A stretch of 64,000 bases of DNA from Archegozetes longisetosus (Eukaryota > Arthropoda > Arachnida > Sarcoptiformes > Trhypochthoniidae), in the NCBI GenBank assembly GCA_018873245.2, contig JAEMBT020000023.1, positions 186,001 to 250,000 on the forward strand, written 5' to 3'. The notes under the pieces were generated by a model. That model was not told where the DNA came from, searched no databases, and saw nothing but the letters and a program-made list of their open reading frames with translations. This document shows, piece by piece, positions 9,413-21,275 of the stretch. Position numbers and translations under genes: made by a program. Each line of letters begins with the position of its first letter. The stretch's first letter is position 1.

Positions 9413-12400
9413 ATGAGTGATAACGAAAATGAATTGGAAAAAGACAGAAATTTGAGACTAAAGTCTTTGAGGAGCTCGAAAAAACAAGCCACAACTTCCA
9501 CAACACTCATCATTCCGGCAACCGACTCAACTTCAACTGATCCAACAACCGATTCAACTTTAACTGATCCAACAGCCGGCCCAACAACAGCTTCGACTTC
9601 AACTGATCCCACAACATCAACTGAACCCACAACATCAACTGCGCCAACAACATCAATTGCCAACGATTTCAATGCGGGTTCGAATAGAAGACCTAAAGTT
9701 AGCACAACAATTAAATTTATTCCAATCTCTGTTGTAGAAACTACTTGTGACGACTCGAGTATCTGCTCAGAATCTAGTCAATCTTCGAGTGGTAAAACCA
9801 AAATTAAACTTTGTTTCGATTTGGGGTGCTGTAACTCGTGTGTTGGGATAGAAAGGGATGGAAAAACCTTTCAATTTATACAATGTGGTAATCAATCAGA
9901 CATCATCTCATCAATAATTAATGGTAAGTCAATTTCAATTTATTTGTTAACGATATGTTTACTTTTTTTTATCATTTAGTCAATATACATAATAATTATA
10001 ATATTAACCCAACAACATCCGCCGAAGATGATGACAACCAGTTATCTTCGAAAAATGTTAAACGTAAGAGACCAAATCGCGCCAAGTCTCCTAACAAGAA
10101 AAAGAGGCATAAAGACGAAGATAAGAGAAGTGTAAAACTTTATGCTTCAATTGGTGGCAATCCAGACATCCAGTATGATGGCTATACTATTATGAATTTT
10201 AAGTTATTTATGAGACGAAACGCATTGTAAGTGAAAATGTATTTCTATTTAATAATAAAGTTGAAAATTTTCTATTTCAATTTTGTAGTGAGTATATTAA
10301 TAATAGTATTTATATTAATCACGAAGAGCGTAGCATTTTAAAAGTTTTATATAATGGTTCAGAGATTACAATGTCTAAACTCCAAAAGATGAAGTATTTT
10401 ATAGACAATCGTAATCCGGAAAAACTTTTATTTAAATATGATGTTTCGGGTACCATGCTTTCACCATTTGACGCATACGTGATATTCTTTGGATATTTAA
10501 TAAAATTTTTCATCACGAAGAATACTGAAAATATTAAATTGGAGGTATGTAATTCAATTTATACTACCTCGTGTAACTTTTATTTTTTTCTCTATTAGAA
10601 AATTCTAATTGGAAGCCCCATTTTCTTTGGTATCAAAGAAACGAACGAATTGGTAGAACTTTTAAAATGTGTGCTCACCGAAATCTACCATTACTATGAC
10701 TTGTCGAACCATCCAATACCACAAATTTATTTAATAAGTGAAGCTATTTTAGCCATCAATTATTTTTTGACGTCTTTCAAATTGGACAATTCTCTTGTTA
10801 AAATGTTATTATTTATATTATTTCTTTTCTATTTTGAAACTTTTAATTTATTACTTATTCATTTAGGGTTAAGGCAACCAAGTCAGTTAGCATAAAATCT
10901 GGGGATGTGCCAAGTCCTAAAATTGTAATTTTATTGTTGGATATTGGACATTCGTCGATTGACGCCTCAGAGAAACTAGTGAAAAAAGAAGAATACCTGA
11001 ATCAACCCTACAAATACTTGTTGTCCATTTACCAAGGCGGTGTTGATTGCGGTGGCAATCTCGTTACACAACTAATTAAAGATTATATTTTAAAATTAGT
11101 TGAACAAGCCGGCTATGACCTTAATGATGCCAAATATCACTTTGAGTAATATTACAAAATTCTTCAAACTTAAATCTAAAAAATATTTAAATAAAACCTT
11201 TTTATTTTTTCTCGTATAGTGACTCCACTTGGGACAATATCAAAATTAATCTATTAAAACAACACAATATACCCGATTTTGAACCATTTAAAAGAATAAT
11301 AAAGCTTCAAGTATTCGAAAAGCTGTACAACGTAAAGATCAAAGATTTAAACTTTGAAAATATTCTAAAACCTTATCTCAAGAAGCTTAAAATGTTACTC
11401 GACGATCTTGCGAATCGACTCGATAATTACATTGAAGAATTGTGAGTACATGTGGAAAATATTAATACAAATGTTAATATTAATAAATTTGTACTAATTG
11501 CTTTCTAATTTTTTTAGATTCATTTTTGATGGTAAGAGAGTGACTAAAATATATTTAGTCATTACTGGTGGTGGAAGTCTTGAGCCATTTTCATTACGAA
11601 TAATAGAAAAATGGGCCGAGGCCAAACGCTTTTCCAAGACGATTTACTCGGATTCTCCATATCGAAGTGTCGTAACCGGAGCGAACCTACTCGCTTTGCC
11701 CAATGAAGTCCACAATCCTGATCAAATCTATTCGGACAATAAGACGCCAACTCATATTGGCGTTATTACGCAAAAGGTGGACAAGTTTCAAATTGGACCA
11801 GTTGTTATGGATTTTTTTGAAATCTTTTATATCCGTCCCGAAGATGAAGAGCAATCTGTAAAATCAATGAAGGATCAGGCCGACATTGAATATATTAACG
11901 GCTATTGTTTTTCTTATTCTTATTTTGTCAATTTTATTAACAATAAAAAGAGGAAACAATACCGAAATTCAAAGGCGGATTATACAAAAAATATTGAATG
12001 GTTTCTACTGGATTGTAAGCGCAATCCTCGAGAAGTCGCTTCTTCACTTGTCAACTTTATTACGTGTGATCATAGCTCTCTCGATCGCTATGATTATCTT
12101 GTTTATTTAATTTATAACTGCTTTTCAATCATTTGTCCGAAAAATCAATCGCTACCAATATTGGACTATTCCTATTCATCCGAGTTACTGGCAGTCAAGA
12201 AAAAGCTGGAGAACCTCAGTCTGAAGATTAGAGAATCTGAGAGAAGTTTGAAACATCAAGAGTGCCCGAAATTTTGTAATAATTGTGATTATTGCAAGTT
12301 GAGAATTTCAAAGATTCATTATGCAAATCTTAATAATGAATTTGAAATTATGAAAAATTTGGACTATAAATTCTCCTATTCGAGGGATTCACCAATTAAA

Positions 12401-12979
12401 GGTAGTAAAACAAGCAGTATAATTTTCTTTAATTTTTGTTTTCTTTTTTCGCAGAAATTGAATTGGAAATTGCCGAAACGTTTGATGGAATTCAAAATTC
12501 TACAACTCTGATTAAGCATTCCATCAACATGGAAACAATGTTTGACGATTTGGTCAATTTCATTTATGACAACAAATTTTATACCACCAAATGTGCTGCC
12601 AATAGCAATTTGCCCAAAGCTTCATTTAGACTCGATTTTCGTCAATTTTGGTATCAGAGAAATTCGGAAATGTTTTATCAAATATTGGTCAGTATTGACG
12701 AATTCCTCGAATTTGAGGTAAGTATTAGTAATAAATAGTTTTATTAGATTAGTCCGAATTTTTAATTTTGTTATTTTTTTTCAGTTAACACTCATCCTCA
12801 ATGAACATACATTTGATGGCTTTTATAGTAATCTTTTTGATTTCACAAAAGAAAACATCTCATCAATAGTCAAGAATTTCGAGCCGCAATATTTCCACTT
12901 TTCTTTTTCTCTGCCGAAAGAAGATTTTGAGGAGAAGCGAAAACTCTACGAAAATTTTTTAAACCAATACAATCCGTAG
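9413..12979 (+). CDS. Hsp70-superfamily ATPase-like protein with nine exons
   Basis: Exons are read as 9413-9923, 9980-10226, 10289-10544, 10599-10804, 10867-11145, 11220-11441, 11518-12401, 12455-12717 and 12785-12979, giving about 1020 residues in frame. Most introns are 53-76 bases with GTAAGT- or GTATGT-type donors and T-rich AG acceptors. The exon 4 donor (GTTATT) is weak and chosen by phase. Motifs of the actin/Hsp70 fold appear in order: phosphate-1 (CFDLGCCNSCVGI, exon 1), phosphate-2 (LLLDIGHSSIDAS, exon 5) and the adenosine motif (VITGGGSLEPFSLRI, exon 7) followed by a NLLALP helix. The N-terminus has a Thr/Ser/Pro-rich tract, and exon 2 a KR-rich possible nuclear signal. The usual substrate-binding domain is not recognisable. 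It is a diverged chaperone-like ATPase, and its intron structure is unlike its viral neighbours. Confidence 0.75.
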
Positions 12980-12988
12980 TCCTTAACT

Positions 12989-13603
12989 TCACTTTTTTGC
13001 CTTTGATAATTGTTTTATAATTTTTTGTATATTTTTCAAACAAATTGCATTTATATTTGACACACTCATTTTATTATTATTACCAATCTTTAATAATATC
13101 AAAAATACCATTTGGTATAAGCTCATGTCCGAATTTTTCACTTGTTTACTCATGATGTGTATGACCATTGATTCAATTTCATTTTTCGAAAGAAAACAAA
13201 TCTTATTGCCACCGTCTCGTTTCAACAGTTCATCTTTTGTCTTGCAATTTAAATTGTATAGTAAGTACGGGGCTACCTGTGCTATAAGTAAACCAATTCG
13301 ATTATTGAGTTTTGACAGTATTTCTTCAGCTTTTTCCCTTGTTAATAGTTTGTTCTCAAAACAATCTGCCAGCTGTTTTCTCGTTTGTTTAATTTTTTCA
13401 ATATAGGAATTATATTTTTTTGTCGCGATTTTTATGGATATATCTTCCAATATTTTTTGTGCATAATATACACTTTCTGTGGTTATTTTAAACATGTTCA
13501 TTATATGATATATCATATGGCTATGGAAATGTAGCTGTCTGTTGAATTTTTCATTTGTTGATGTCAATAAAGCATAATATTTTTCAAATTGCAGTATTTT
13601 CAT
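12989..13603 (-). CDS. Hypothetical helical protein, 204 aa
   Basis: The intact ORF starts at an ATG at 13603 and ends 10 bases from the convergent Hsp70-like gene. The middle (about residues 60-105) is Lys/Glu-rich and likely coiled coil. There is no signal peptide. The C-terminus is basic. No family is recognised. It lies 22 bases after the next minus-strand gene and probably shares its transcript. Confidence 0.6.
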   Translation of the reverse strand: MKILQFEKYYALLTSTNEKFNRQLHFHSHMIYHIMNMFKITTESVYYAQKILEDISIKIATKKYNSYIEKIKQTRKQLADCFENKLLTREKAEEILSKLNNRIGLLIAQVAPYLLYNLNCKTKDELLKRDGGNKICFLSKNEIESMVIHIMSKQVKNSDMSLYQMVFLILLKIGNNNKMSVSNINAICLKNIQKIIKQLSKAKK

Positions 13604-13625
13604 TGTCTTGAGTAATAGTAGTACT

Positions 13626-15778
13626 TCATTTAATTTTGCTGACTAAGTTTAACTTTTCAAAGTTGTTTGTCTTGAGTAGATCAACCAAGACTGAGCTATA
13701 GACGTTAAATACTTGACTCACAACTTCTAAAACCGATTGCCTGTTGATTATGTTTATCTTTGGAATTACTTTTGTCGAGTGAAGGTAATCAATTTCATAA
13801 AATTCTCTGTCATAATTATTCTTGTCGATTGGAAATTTTAAAAGAAATTCAAAATAGCTTAAGTTTGGCGTGTCATAATAGATTGCCAGAGTTTGTACCG
13901 TTATGTTCAATGCTCTTAGAAAGCTCAACGGTCCGATGTTTTGATTATCACAAATCACTGGCAGCCAATGCAAGTATCTCTTACTTTTATCTTCCTTACT
14001 TCTTTCCAAGAGTACTTGTCCATTATAATTTCCCTCAATTATATCTACATTTTTTCTCTTTTGAGATTAATTTGTTGGTCAATTGTCTCACTAGAGTAGA
14101 ACAGTTTACCCGTTTGAGAATCATTTATGCTCACATTAGTTGATATCGAATACGGAAATTCGTTGATGTCACTTTTCAATTCTAACTTTGAATCGTTAGC
14201 TGTACTTTTTAAACATTTTTGAATGGCATATCCCAAAACCATATCTGGTTTCGATGCAACATTTTCAAAAGTAATTGCATCGATAAAATCTTCACTACAA
14301 TTTAGATTGGTGTCCAATTTCTTATAATTTTCCATAGCCACCGAAAAGTTTGTTTCGCCAAATGTCTCCCTAATAAACTGCTGATTAATCAACAATAGTT
14401 TTATATCTTCCATATAGAATACTTTGTTCAAGTTACTAGACGTTTTGTAGAATACGACGTCTTCATTAATTTCAACAATCCAGTTACTCGACAAATATTC
14501 GTGTAGTTTCCTTTCGTCGAAAATGTAACTATCTGACAGGTGCCAATTTTTATAGAATATCATGCTCAAGGGAGAACAAAACTGTGTATTGATGATGTAT
14601 TTGTCTTCATTCATATTGAACACCGAAAATAAGACCAAACAGTCCAACAGAATACAATTGGTTACATAATATTCATTTACTTCTGGTGTCAGTTTCCCAA
14701 TGTAAAAGTCACACTTTTCAATTAAACTGTCTATAAATTTCTTCAAAATTTCCAGACTCTGGACCCAGTCTTTCTGGATTAGATCAATCTTTTTAACTAT
14801 ATTCAAAATTATTGTGTAGTGATTCACAATGTCATAGTACATGTTGTGAGAATATTGAAACTGCTTAAAGATGTCAATATTCGTTAGGATTGTCAGACTG
14901 TAAATCTCATTTAGGTTAAAATACATGGCCAGATTAATTTTTGCACGATTAACCGAATTCAAATGTCTATTCTGTATGATTACATCGAACGAGTTTCTCT
15001 TCTCGTGACTAATGTTCTCATTGTCAACTAGTAGACTTAAATTTAATATTTGCAAGATACGTTCATTGTAGTCTTCTGTATTATTCACTGCTCTAAGTAT
15101 GGAAGATATTTCTGTGAGATAATTGTTTTGCAAACTTTCATTTGTCCAAAGTGGGCCATTATTTGGCTTCAAGTATATTATATGTTTGCCAACTCTTGGA
15201 TCAATGTCGTCGTACATGCAATACATTACTAGCATCTCGAAATATGTCAACTTGACAATTGGAATATGTTTCAGACAGGTTTTCGTGTAACATCTACAAT
15301 CGTTGAACAGATGACAGGACAAGCATCTCTGTGGACAAAGAACTTCGCTAATATTTCCCAAGTTATACACTACCTTGATAATTTGAAATTTCTGGAAAAA
15401 ACTCTTCCAATTTAAACTTGTTTTTAAATCTAATAGAATGTCTGTTCTCTTCATGTCTCTGTCAATTTCATCGTCAATATGAATCAGATTGTTCAATTTC
15501 GACAAGTCATAAAGACTTCTTATTAACTTGTAAATTTTGCCTTCATATATGTCTAAGACGACAAGCAAGTTTGACTTTCCCTCACAAATTTTTTCAAAGT
15601 TTTCAATGTTAGATTGTAGTGTAACATTTGTCACACAATCTTTATTAATATTCGGATAGCTATCTGACTTTTTTTCAATATTTATTGTGGGTCTCCATAT
15701 GACCGTATTGTCTTGATTTAGGATTTGTGGTATCTCATCATTGCATTCAAATAGATTCCTATTGAATAGTTCTTTCAT
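13626..15778 (-). CDS. Large unknown protein, split by a probable frameshift at A6
   Basis: The ATG at 15778 starts a 577-residue frame that stops at 14045. A second frame is open from just upstream of that stop down to 13626 (at least 127 residues) and contains no ATG at all, so it is unlikely to start on its own. The frames meet at an A6 run (rc of about 14047-14052). The simplest reading is one protein of roughly 710 residues with an indel. The N-terminal third has a cysteine cluster (CPQRCLSCHLFNDCRC) that may bind zinc. The remainder is helical and acidic. I recognise no core-gene family. Size and position near PIF-0 would fit a structural or nucleocapsid protein, but this is not shown by the sequence. 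Confidence 0.6.
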
Positions 15779-16348
15779 TTCGAAGAAAAGTTGTTTGCCT
15801 CAGATTCCTATTACTTCTTCTCGCTCCGGTTATTGGTCGAAATAAGTACAATAGTACGGCTACAATAAACGAAACAATCACCACGATTGAGTTGAAGCTA
15901 TTTGACGTTAGTCTGGATTTTGTTTCGCTTAATATAGGGCTCCAGATCAACTGATTTGAATAGTTTACTGCGCAATAAAGTTGATAAGTTAAGTTTTCAA
16001 TTCTCTTATAGAATCTGGTAAGTATATGACTTCTCCCGTCAATCCATTAAACGAAAAGTGATAAAGATTATTATATTGTCTTTGATTAGATAAATTGTTT
16101 ATATTTGGAAACTTTCCTTTTGGAAACAGATTCAAAAGTGGTAACAAATTTTCTAGTCTCTTTTTTATAAATTTTCTACCAAACAACACCGACGATGGAT
16201 ATTTTATCTCAATAGTTGTTGGGTTATTTTTATTTATCCAAGGAAAGACTTTTGTGTCAACTATTAGATTTAAAAGTTTGTTATCGGATTTAATAATACT
16301 TTTGATAAGTTCTGCAGTGGATATAAATTGAATCGGCTTGTCAGTCAT
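15759..16348 (-). CDS. Small protein with probable C-terminal membrane anchor, frame broken near 16000
   Basis: The frame runs from 16441 to 15989 with possible ATGs at 16393 and 16348. The start at 16348 avoids overlap with the divergent gene at 16392. After the stop at 15989, another frame is open from about 16035 to 15759 and encodes a clear membrane span (IVVIVSFIVAVLLYLF) followed by a basic tail. This second frame has no ATG. The two meet at a short A4 run, so they may be one tail-anchored protein of about 190 residues split by an indel. If separate, the second piece lacks a start. A tail-anchored protein beside pif-0 could be an envelope component. The family is unknown. Confidence 0.45.
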
Positions 16349-16391
16349 TATATTGCTACTTGATTCGACAAGTTCTCTTTTATTATTTATC

Positions 16392-17060
16392 ATGGATCCA
16401 AGACTTAAAACGTCGCACGTCAACCCGAACATACTGTGCAATAGTTACAATAGCGAGCAAGCATTTGGAAAGTTTGGTCCAATTGGTCAACCACGACAAA
16501 CTGGATTTCAACAGCAACAGCAGCCAACATTTGACGACTCGTACTGGAACAGAAATCCGTCTTCATCTCACAGATACTTGGAAAATAACGATTATATGAA
16601 CAAGATTTACGACTATACTACAGTATTCACCAAATATGTCGATTTAAATCTAAAAATACTGGCTGATGAGAACGCAAAGATGTGGGCAATGTATTACAAA
16701 TTGAAAAAGGAGACCCATACAAATAAAGTTGATAGACTAAAGAAGAGATTAAAGATTAAGTTGGGAAATTTCAAAACCAACACAGTATACTATGAAGTTG
16801 CTGGCTTTCCTTGTGTTCCCAATGAAATCTTATGCATCATAGAAGACATTGCAAAAGTCAAAGTAAAGTCAACAAATATTTCGAGAATTTATCCGAGAAC
16901 TGACGATGCCGATCTTCAATCATGCTATGTTGTCGAATTTGTAAGCCGAAGGACTGCAGAAAAAGCTCATAAAAATTTGAAAGAATATCTCAGCAATCTT
17001 GAAAATAAGGACAAATTTAATTTTAAATTGGAAAGAATCAGTAAAAATTACAATTACTAA
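16392..17060 (+). CDS. FP25K / LINE-ORF1p-type protein: coiled coil plus RRM-like domain
   Basis: The likely start is the ATG at 16392 (MDPRLKTSHV). The upstream in-frame part is hydrophobic and shared with the opposite gene. The 222-residue protein has a disordered Gln-rich stretch (QQQQQ), then a helical/coiled region with many Lys (about residues 70-130), then an RRM-like unit (VYYEVAGFP ... CYVVEFVSRRTAEKAHKNL). This order and the 'personality, then helix, then FVSRRTAEKA' pattern match the fold shared by baculovirus FP25K and LINE-1 ORF1 proteins. FP25K affects occlusion and nuclear envelopment in baculoviruses. A captured retroelement ORF1 is the alternative. Its 3' end overlaps the pif-0 stop by 4 bases. 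Confidence 0.5.
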   Translation: MDPRLKTSHVNPNILCNSYNSEQAFGKFGPIGQPRQTGFQQQQQPTFDDSYWNRNPSSSHRYLENNDYMNKIYDYTTVFTKYVDLNLKILADENAKMWAMYYKLKKETHTNKVDRLKKRLKIKLGNFKTNTVYYEVAGFPCVPNEILCIIEDIAKVKVKSTNISRIYPRTDDADLQSCYVVEFVSRRTAEKAHKNLKEYLSNLENKDKFNFKLERISKNYNY

Positions 17061-19154
17061 ATTTGTAACAGAAACTTTGCGTTTATCAACTTTCTAGCAG
17101 TTTCTTCACGGTTTGTTTCCAGAGTGACTCCGATATTGTCGGAAACTCTGCTCCAGCTTATGAAATATAGAAAATTGTATACAATAAATATAGTCAAACC
17201 AATCAGTAGTCCAATTATTTCAAAATAATATACAAATAAGCAAGAAATTCCTCCGATAGTAATAAAGTTTTGAAAATGATTCTTTGAGGTTAACTCATTT
17301 ATTGGTTCGTGAAATATTGTTTCCAAGTCGCCGTAGTAATTGAATATATCGACATTAAGTTTTTCATTGAACTTTATGTATGTTCCATCCGTAAAATTGG
17401 TGTTCCAAAACTCGTGATCGTCATAGTCAGGAATATCTATAGTATCGTCTTCTTCCCAAGAGATTTTATTGCCATTCGAGTTTACTTTCAACTTTAATAA
17501 ATACTCTACAAGTAATGTGTTGTAAATGAAACTGGCCTTTTCAGTTTCTTCTTTTGTCAAAAAAGACGGATCTCTCTGTAATATTAGCGCAATTATGGTA
17601 TTTGCCACAAACTCTTGTTCATAGTTGTCAACACCGTATTCCTTTGCCCAAGCCATATTGTATGCATATTTCAATTCGTTTAGAAATTCATAGTCATACT
17701 CGTTGGAAAATCCAAACGGATCTATAATGTCCAAAATTGCACCAATTATGCCGATTACTGCAATCGCAATAGTCGCTATATTTAAAAGTTTGGCTGTCAG
17801 CAGCAACATTTTAATAGCCAATTTGGCAACAGTACTGACACCAACCTTAATCACAGTCTTTACAATAACACTAGCTACAATTGTTCTAAACAGGCTTGTA
17901 GTTACTCGTTTACCAACCGAGGCAGTCAAGTTTTTAATCAGACTCATTGACCCATTTCGAATGGCCTTAACTAGTACCTTTTTGATCAAGTCTTTTACCA
18001 GATCTGTCGCAAGATCTACACCCAAGTCAATCAGAATGTCTTTAGTCATGTCAATTAGTAGATCAGATCCAAATATTGTGTCGAGGAAAATTTCCAAAAA
18101 ACGCTCCTTATCGGACATTTCATTTCCTTCTGATCTAAACTTTAATTTTTCTGACAGTACACCATCATCTGTTGTTGTAGATCGTTTTACTCGCTGACGT
18201 GAATCCAATTCTTGAATCAGTGCCACAGCTGAAGTTTCCAATATTTTTTTTTGGTCTATATTTTAACCAGTTTGCCTTTGTAGCAATGTCTTCCGATGGC
18301 TCTTTTAGCGGTGTTTCATAGTCAATCTTTTGGAGATCCCAATCGTCAACAATTCCAATTACATTACCTTTGGCAATATTGACAATTGTACTAGCAATTC
18401 TTGGAGTAAAATTTTTAAACATTCGATACAGTGTCTTACCAATCAGATAGTCCTCAATAATTTGTTGATGTATTGGCACAACACACGATTTGGAACGTGG
18501 ATCAAAATCTATGCCTTTGTCGTCGCAATAGTACTTGTTGAAATAATACTCGCCTGTTTCGGGATCTTGATCAAACCCTGTTCGAACATCTGTTATACCT
18601 TTGGTAGGCTTGTCTGCTCTGGTTGTGGGATCTCTAGCCCAAACGTTCCAGATTGTGTTGTTAATAATACAAAGATTATTTCTAAACACTGTATCCATCA
18701 TTGTTGGTTGGGGTATGGCTAATGAATTTTTTGCACTTGGATTACCGTCTTCGGTTTCAGCAATTGTTGGCTGAGGTATAATTTCATAACAGGATGGCTG
18801 ACACGCAAATATTGTACTGTTGCCACTGTGATACGCTTTGGTCTGGGTATTTTCAGGCTTACATTCACCCAACTGTTTTCGAAACCTTTCGCTGACATGA
18901 GGATAACAGGCAATCCTTTCACAACCCTTTCGAGTAAATTTGAATATAGGTTTGGAAAATGGTTTGTCCAAGTTTCTGGGAACGTTGTCAACAATTAGAT
19001 CTGACTTGTCAATTGGCTCTTCCACAATATATGTATCCCCGAATATATGCACCATTTTCTCCTTGAATAGTTCACCCAAGTATCTCAGTCTACCTCCCTC
19101 GGCATATTCTTCTGCCTTTCTAGAGTCTAAGGATGTGGGTAATGTCAAAACCAT
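17057..19154 (-). CDS. pif-0: PIF-0 / P74 per os infectivity factor, reading frame interrupted at an A9 run
   Basis: P74 is the envelope protein that baculo- and nudiviruses need for oral infection of gut cells. The first frame (19154-18165) starts with the family-type N-terminus (LPTSLDSRKAEEYA ... RLRYL) and carries the conserved Cys-rich ectodomain. The second frame (18241-17057) holds the C-terminal half: a dibasic RVKR/S site near its start that fits proteolytic activation, a long hydrophobic amphipathic stretch, AILDIIDPFGFSNEYD (a hallmark region), and closing membrane spans (CLFVYYFEIIGLLIGLTIFI). Together they match the usual length of about 650-720 residues. The frames overlap around nine A residues (rc of 18244-18252) and the second has only a TTG there. 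It may be a sequencing indel or a real mutation. Confidence 0.85.
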
Positions 19155-19191
19155 ATTTATTTTTCAAACCCCAAATCGCTTAAATATAATA

Positions 19192-19270
19192 GGCAAAACT
19201 GTGTGCAATAGTGACTATTGAAAACCTTGGTTGGAAATATGAGTGAGTAGTGGACGATATCGTACACTCA
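19192..19270 (-). promoter_or_regulatory. Upstream module C, copy 1, in front of pif-0
   Basis: The module contains GTGCAATAGTGACTATTG, CCTTGGTTGGAAAT and GTGGACGATATCGTAC on the plus strand. It includes the palindrome ACGATATCGT at 19254-19263. It begins 38 bases upstream of the pif-0 ATG, with a TATATTTAAG-like sequence between. Related copies stand upstream of other minus-strand genes and relics, so a shared control element is likely. Confidence 0.5.
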
Positions 19271-20700
19271 ATACCAATACCAATACTCAATACCACACCA
19301 AAACCTAAAAGTATAAGTGTGGTTTCAGGACACTGAGAAGTAAATAATTTTGGTAGAACTGACAACAATTTATCGTTAAACACTTCCCTAATTATTTATC
19401 TGCATTGTGACATCCGTATTGTGACATATTTATTCTAAACTATCAAATTGGTTCAATTGATAATTGTCGCTAACCAGTCCAACTATCCAAATTCCAAAAA
19501 AACAACTTATCCAATCGGCCTCATTCTCATAGTTTTGTAAATCCAAAATAACTTATCCAATCGGCTCTAAAACTGTAACTAAAACAGTCAAACAAAACTT
19601 ATTGTTATTTTTTATGGTGAAATAATAACTGGCAACTAAAACAGGCAAAACTGTGTGCAATAGTGACTATTGGAAACCTTGGTTGGAAATTCGAGTGAGT
19701 AGTGGACCCAAACCTAAAAGTATAAGTGTGGTTTCAGGACACTGAGCAGTGCAAATTTGTACAATTGATAATTGTCACTAACCAGTCCAACTCTAAAACT
19801 CATGGTGAAATGATAATTGGCAATATCGTACATATGACACTCCAACAGACCGATCTCATATTCCAAAACATTTTGGAAAATTTCGATTACGTTTGTTACA
19901 TTTGAAACAACTAATTTAGTTTGTTAGTAAGACAAGAATCGATGCGATATTGATTATTGTTGATGGCAATTGCACATTATCTTGTGGTTTTGAATGCACC
20001 ATTCAATAAATTTAATACAAAGACACATTAATCGTGTTTTATACAAACTATAAAATCTAACATTGTATTCCTAGAGCACTGTCTGCGCCTAGTAACAACT
20101 CTATATTCCACTGAGAAGGATATCGGTTCCTATTAGTCTACGCTTATCAGTAATTTATTTTTTACTGTTTTACTGCATCGAATTGGTTCAATTGATAATT
20201 GTTACTATCCAATTCTAACTCTAAAAGAGTCAAAGTAGTCAAACAGTTTCGTCTAATAAATTTTCCAATTTATGTGAGTTTCGAACATTGGTTCGGAAAA
20301 TGAGCTACTTGTGCACGATATCGTACATTTGACAATTCAATGCAAATACCATCAAACACAAATTGTTGATTTTAGAGTACCAGCAGCACATAGCAACAAC
20401 TCTATGATTATAATAAATTCTACTGAGAAGGATACGCTTTCTTATTTGTATATTTTTTATCAGTAAACTGTGTACATTGAATATGGACTTTTTTCGCAGT
20501 TAAATTCTAAAGCGTAAACAACTGTTTTTCTAAAGCGTAGGTTGACCCAATTTATTATCGTTAAAGTTATAAAAACTCATTCAGATGGTGGGAAACAGAC
20601 ATAAGGTTTCAATCCCAACAATATACAGATAATCATTATTTATAAAATTGAATTTTTTCAAAATTTATTGTTCGTAAAGTCAGTTTAATGTAACAAAGTA
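19271..20700. repeat. Non-coding repeat region left of the secreted coiled-coil gene
   Basis: No gene is supported here. It holds a second, shorter module C copy (19632-19718, lacking the palindrome), a third (about 20270-20330, palindrome at 20315-20324), and degenerate forms of the right-hand repeat units: 'aactctatattccactgagaagg' type sequence followed by CTTATCAGTA at 20092-20155 and again at 20396-20465. The ORF at 19180-19383 is only translated repeat. Confidence 0.5.
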
Positions 20701-20708
20701 AGTCAAAT

Positions 20709-21275
20709 TTAATTTCTTTCATAAAATTTTCTCTCATTAACATTTCTTAATGCATCTTTGAGTTTCTCGTTCTCAGTTTCAAAGTGACGACTTTTGTCAA
20801 TCAAATGATCGTATTGTGTTTGTCTCTCTATAAGTTTCTCGTGAAGACTAGAAACCTTTTCCTCAAAGTGACTTATTATTTCATCATTTTCATCCTTCAA
20901 TCTTGTATTTTTTAGTTTACAATCATTGTATGATTCCATTAGTTGTAAATTTTCTCTCCGGCCATTTATCTAAAAGAGAAAAATATTTCTAATTGATATT
21001 CGATATTTGATATTTGATATTCGAACCCATTCAATTATAACAGCAGATATATTCAATTTGTTATTATCATCATCGACAAAGAAGACGTTTACTTCACCAG
21101 CCAATATTTGATCATTTGTTCCATTTGTCCCGATCGACGATCCATTGAAATTTTGAAATTTACTTAAAACATATTCAATAGAGAAGTTACCAAAAGTTTT
21201 ATTGTCAACATCGATTGATTCAGTTTGAGCATTGAAGACAAATATGGCAAACAAAAGTATTGAGATTGTAGACAT
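20709..21275 (-). CDS. Secreted coiled-coil protein, two exons
   Basis: Exon 1 (21275-21027) starts with a signal peptide (MSTISILLFAIFVFNAQTES) and continues with an Asn-rich domain bearing several N-glycosylation sites (NKT, NFS, NGS, NGT, NIS). Exon 2 (20969-20709) begins after CTCTTTTAG, joins in frame after Trp, and is a heptad-like coiled coil (DENDEIISHFEEKVSSLHEKL and onward). The intron is 57 bases; its donor GTTCGA is weak, and it contains three copies of an ATATC-type repeat. Without splicing the protein would end about 20 residues into the intron. The full product is about 169 residues. No family is recognised. Module C copies lie about 235 and 565 bases upstream. Confidence 0.55.

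Noticed and set aside
9385..9705. Minus-strand Val/Ser-rich ORF of 106 residues
   Set aside because: It is the antisense of the Thr-rich tract of the Hsp70-like gene; its repeats mirror that tract.
13626..14009. Independent 127-residue gene
   Set aside because: It has no ATG in frame and its frame opens just before the stop of the upstream ORF, so it is better read as a continuation.
18235..18260. Programmed ribosomal frameshift in pif-0
   Set aside because: No downstream pseudoknot was recognised, other PIF-0 genes do not use one, and similar breaks occur near A/T runs elsewhere in the window.
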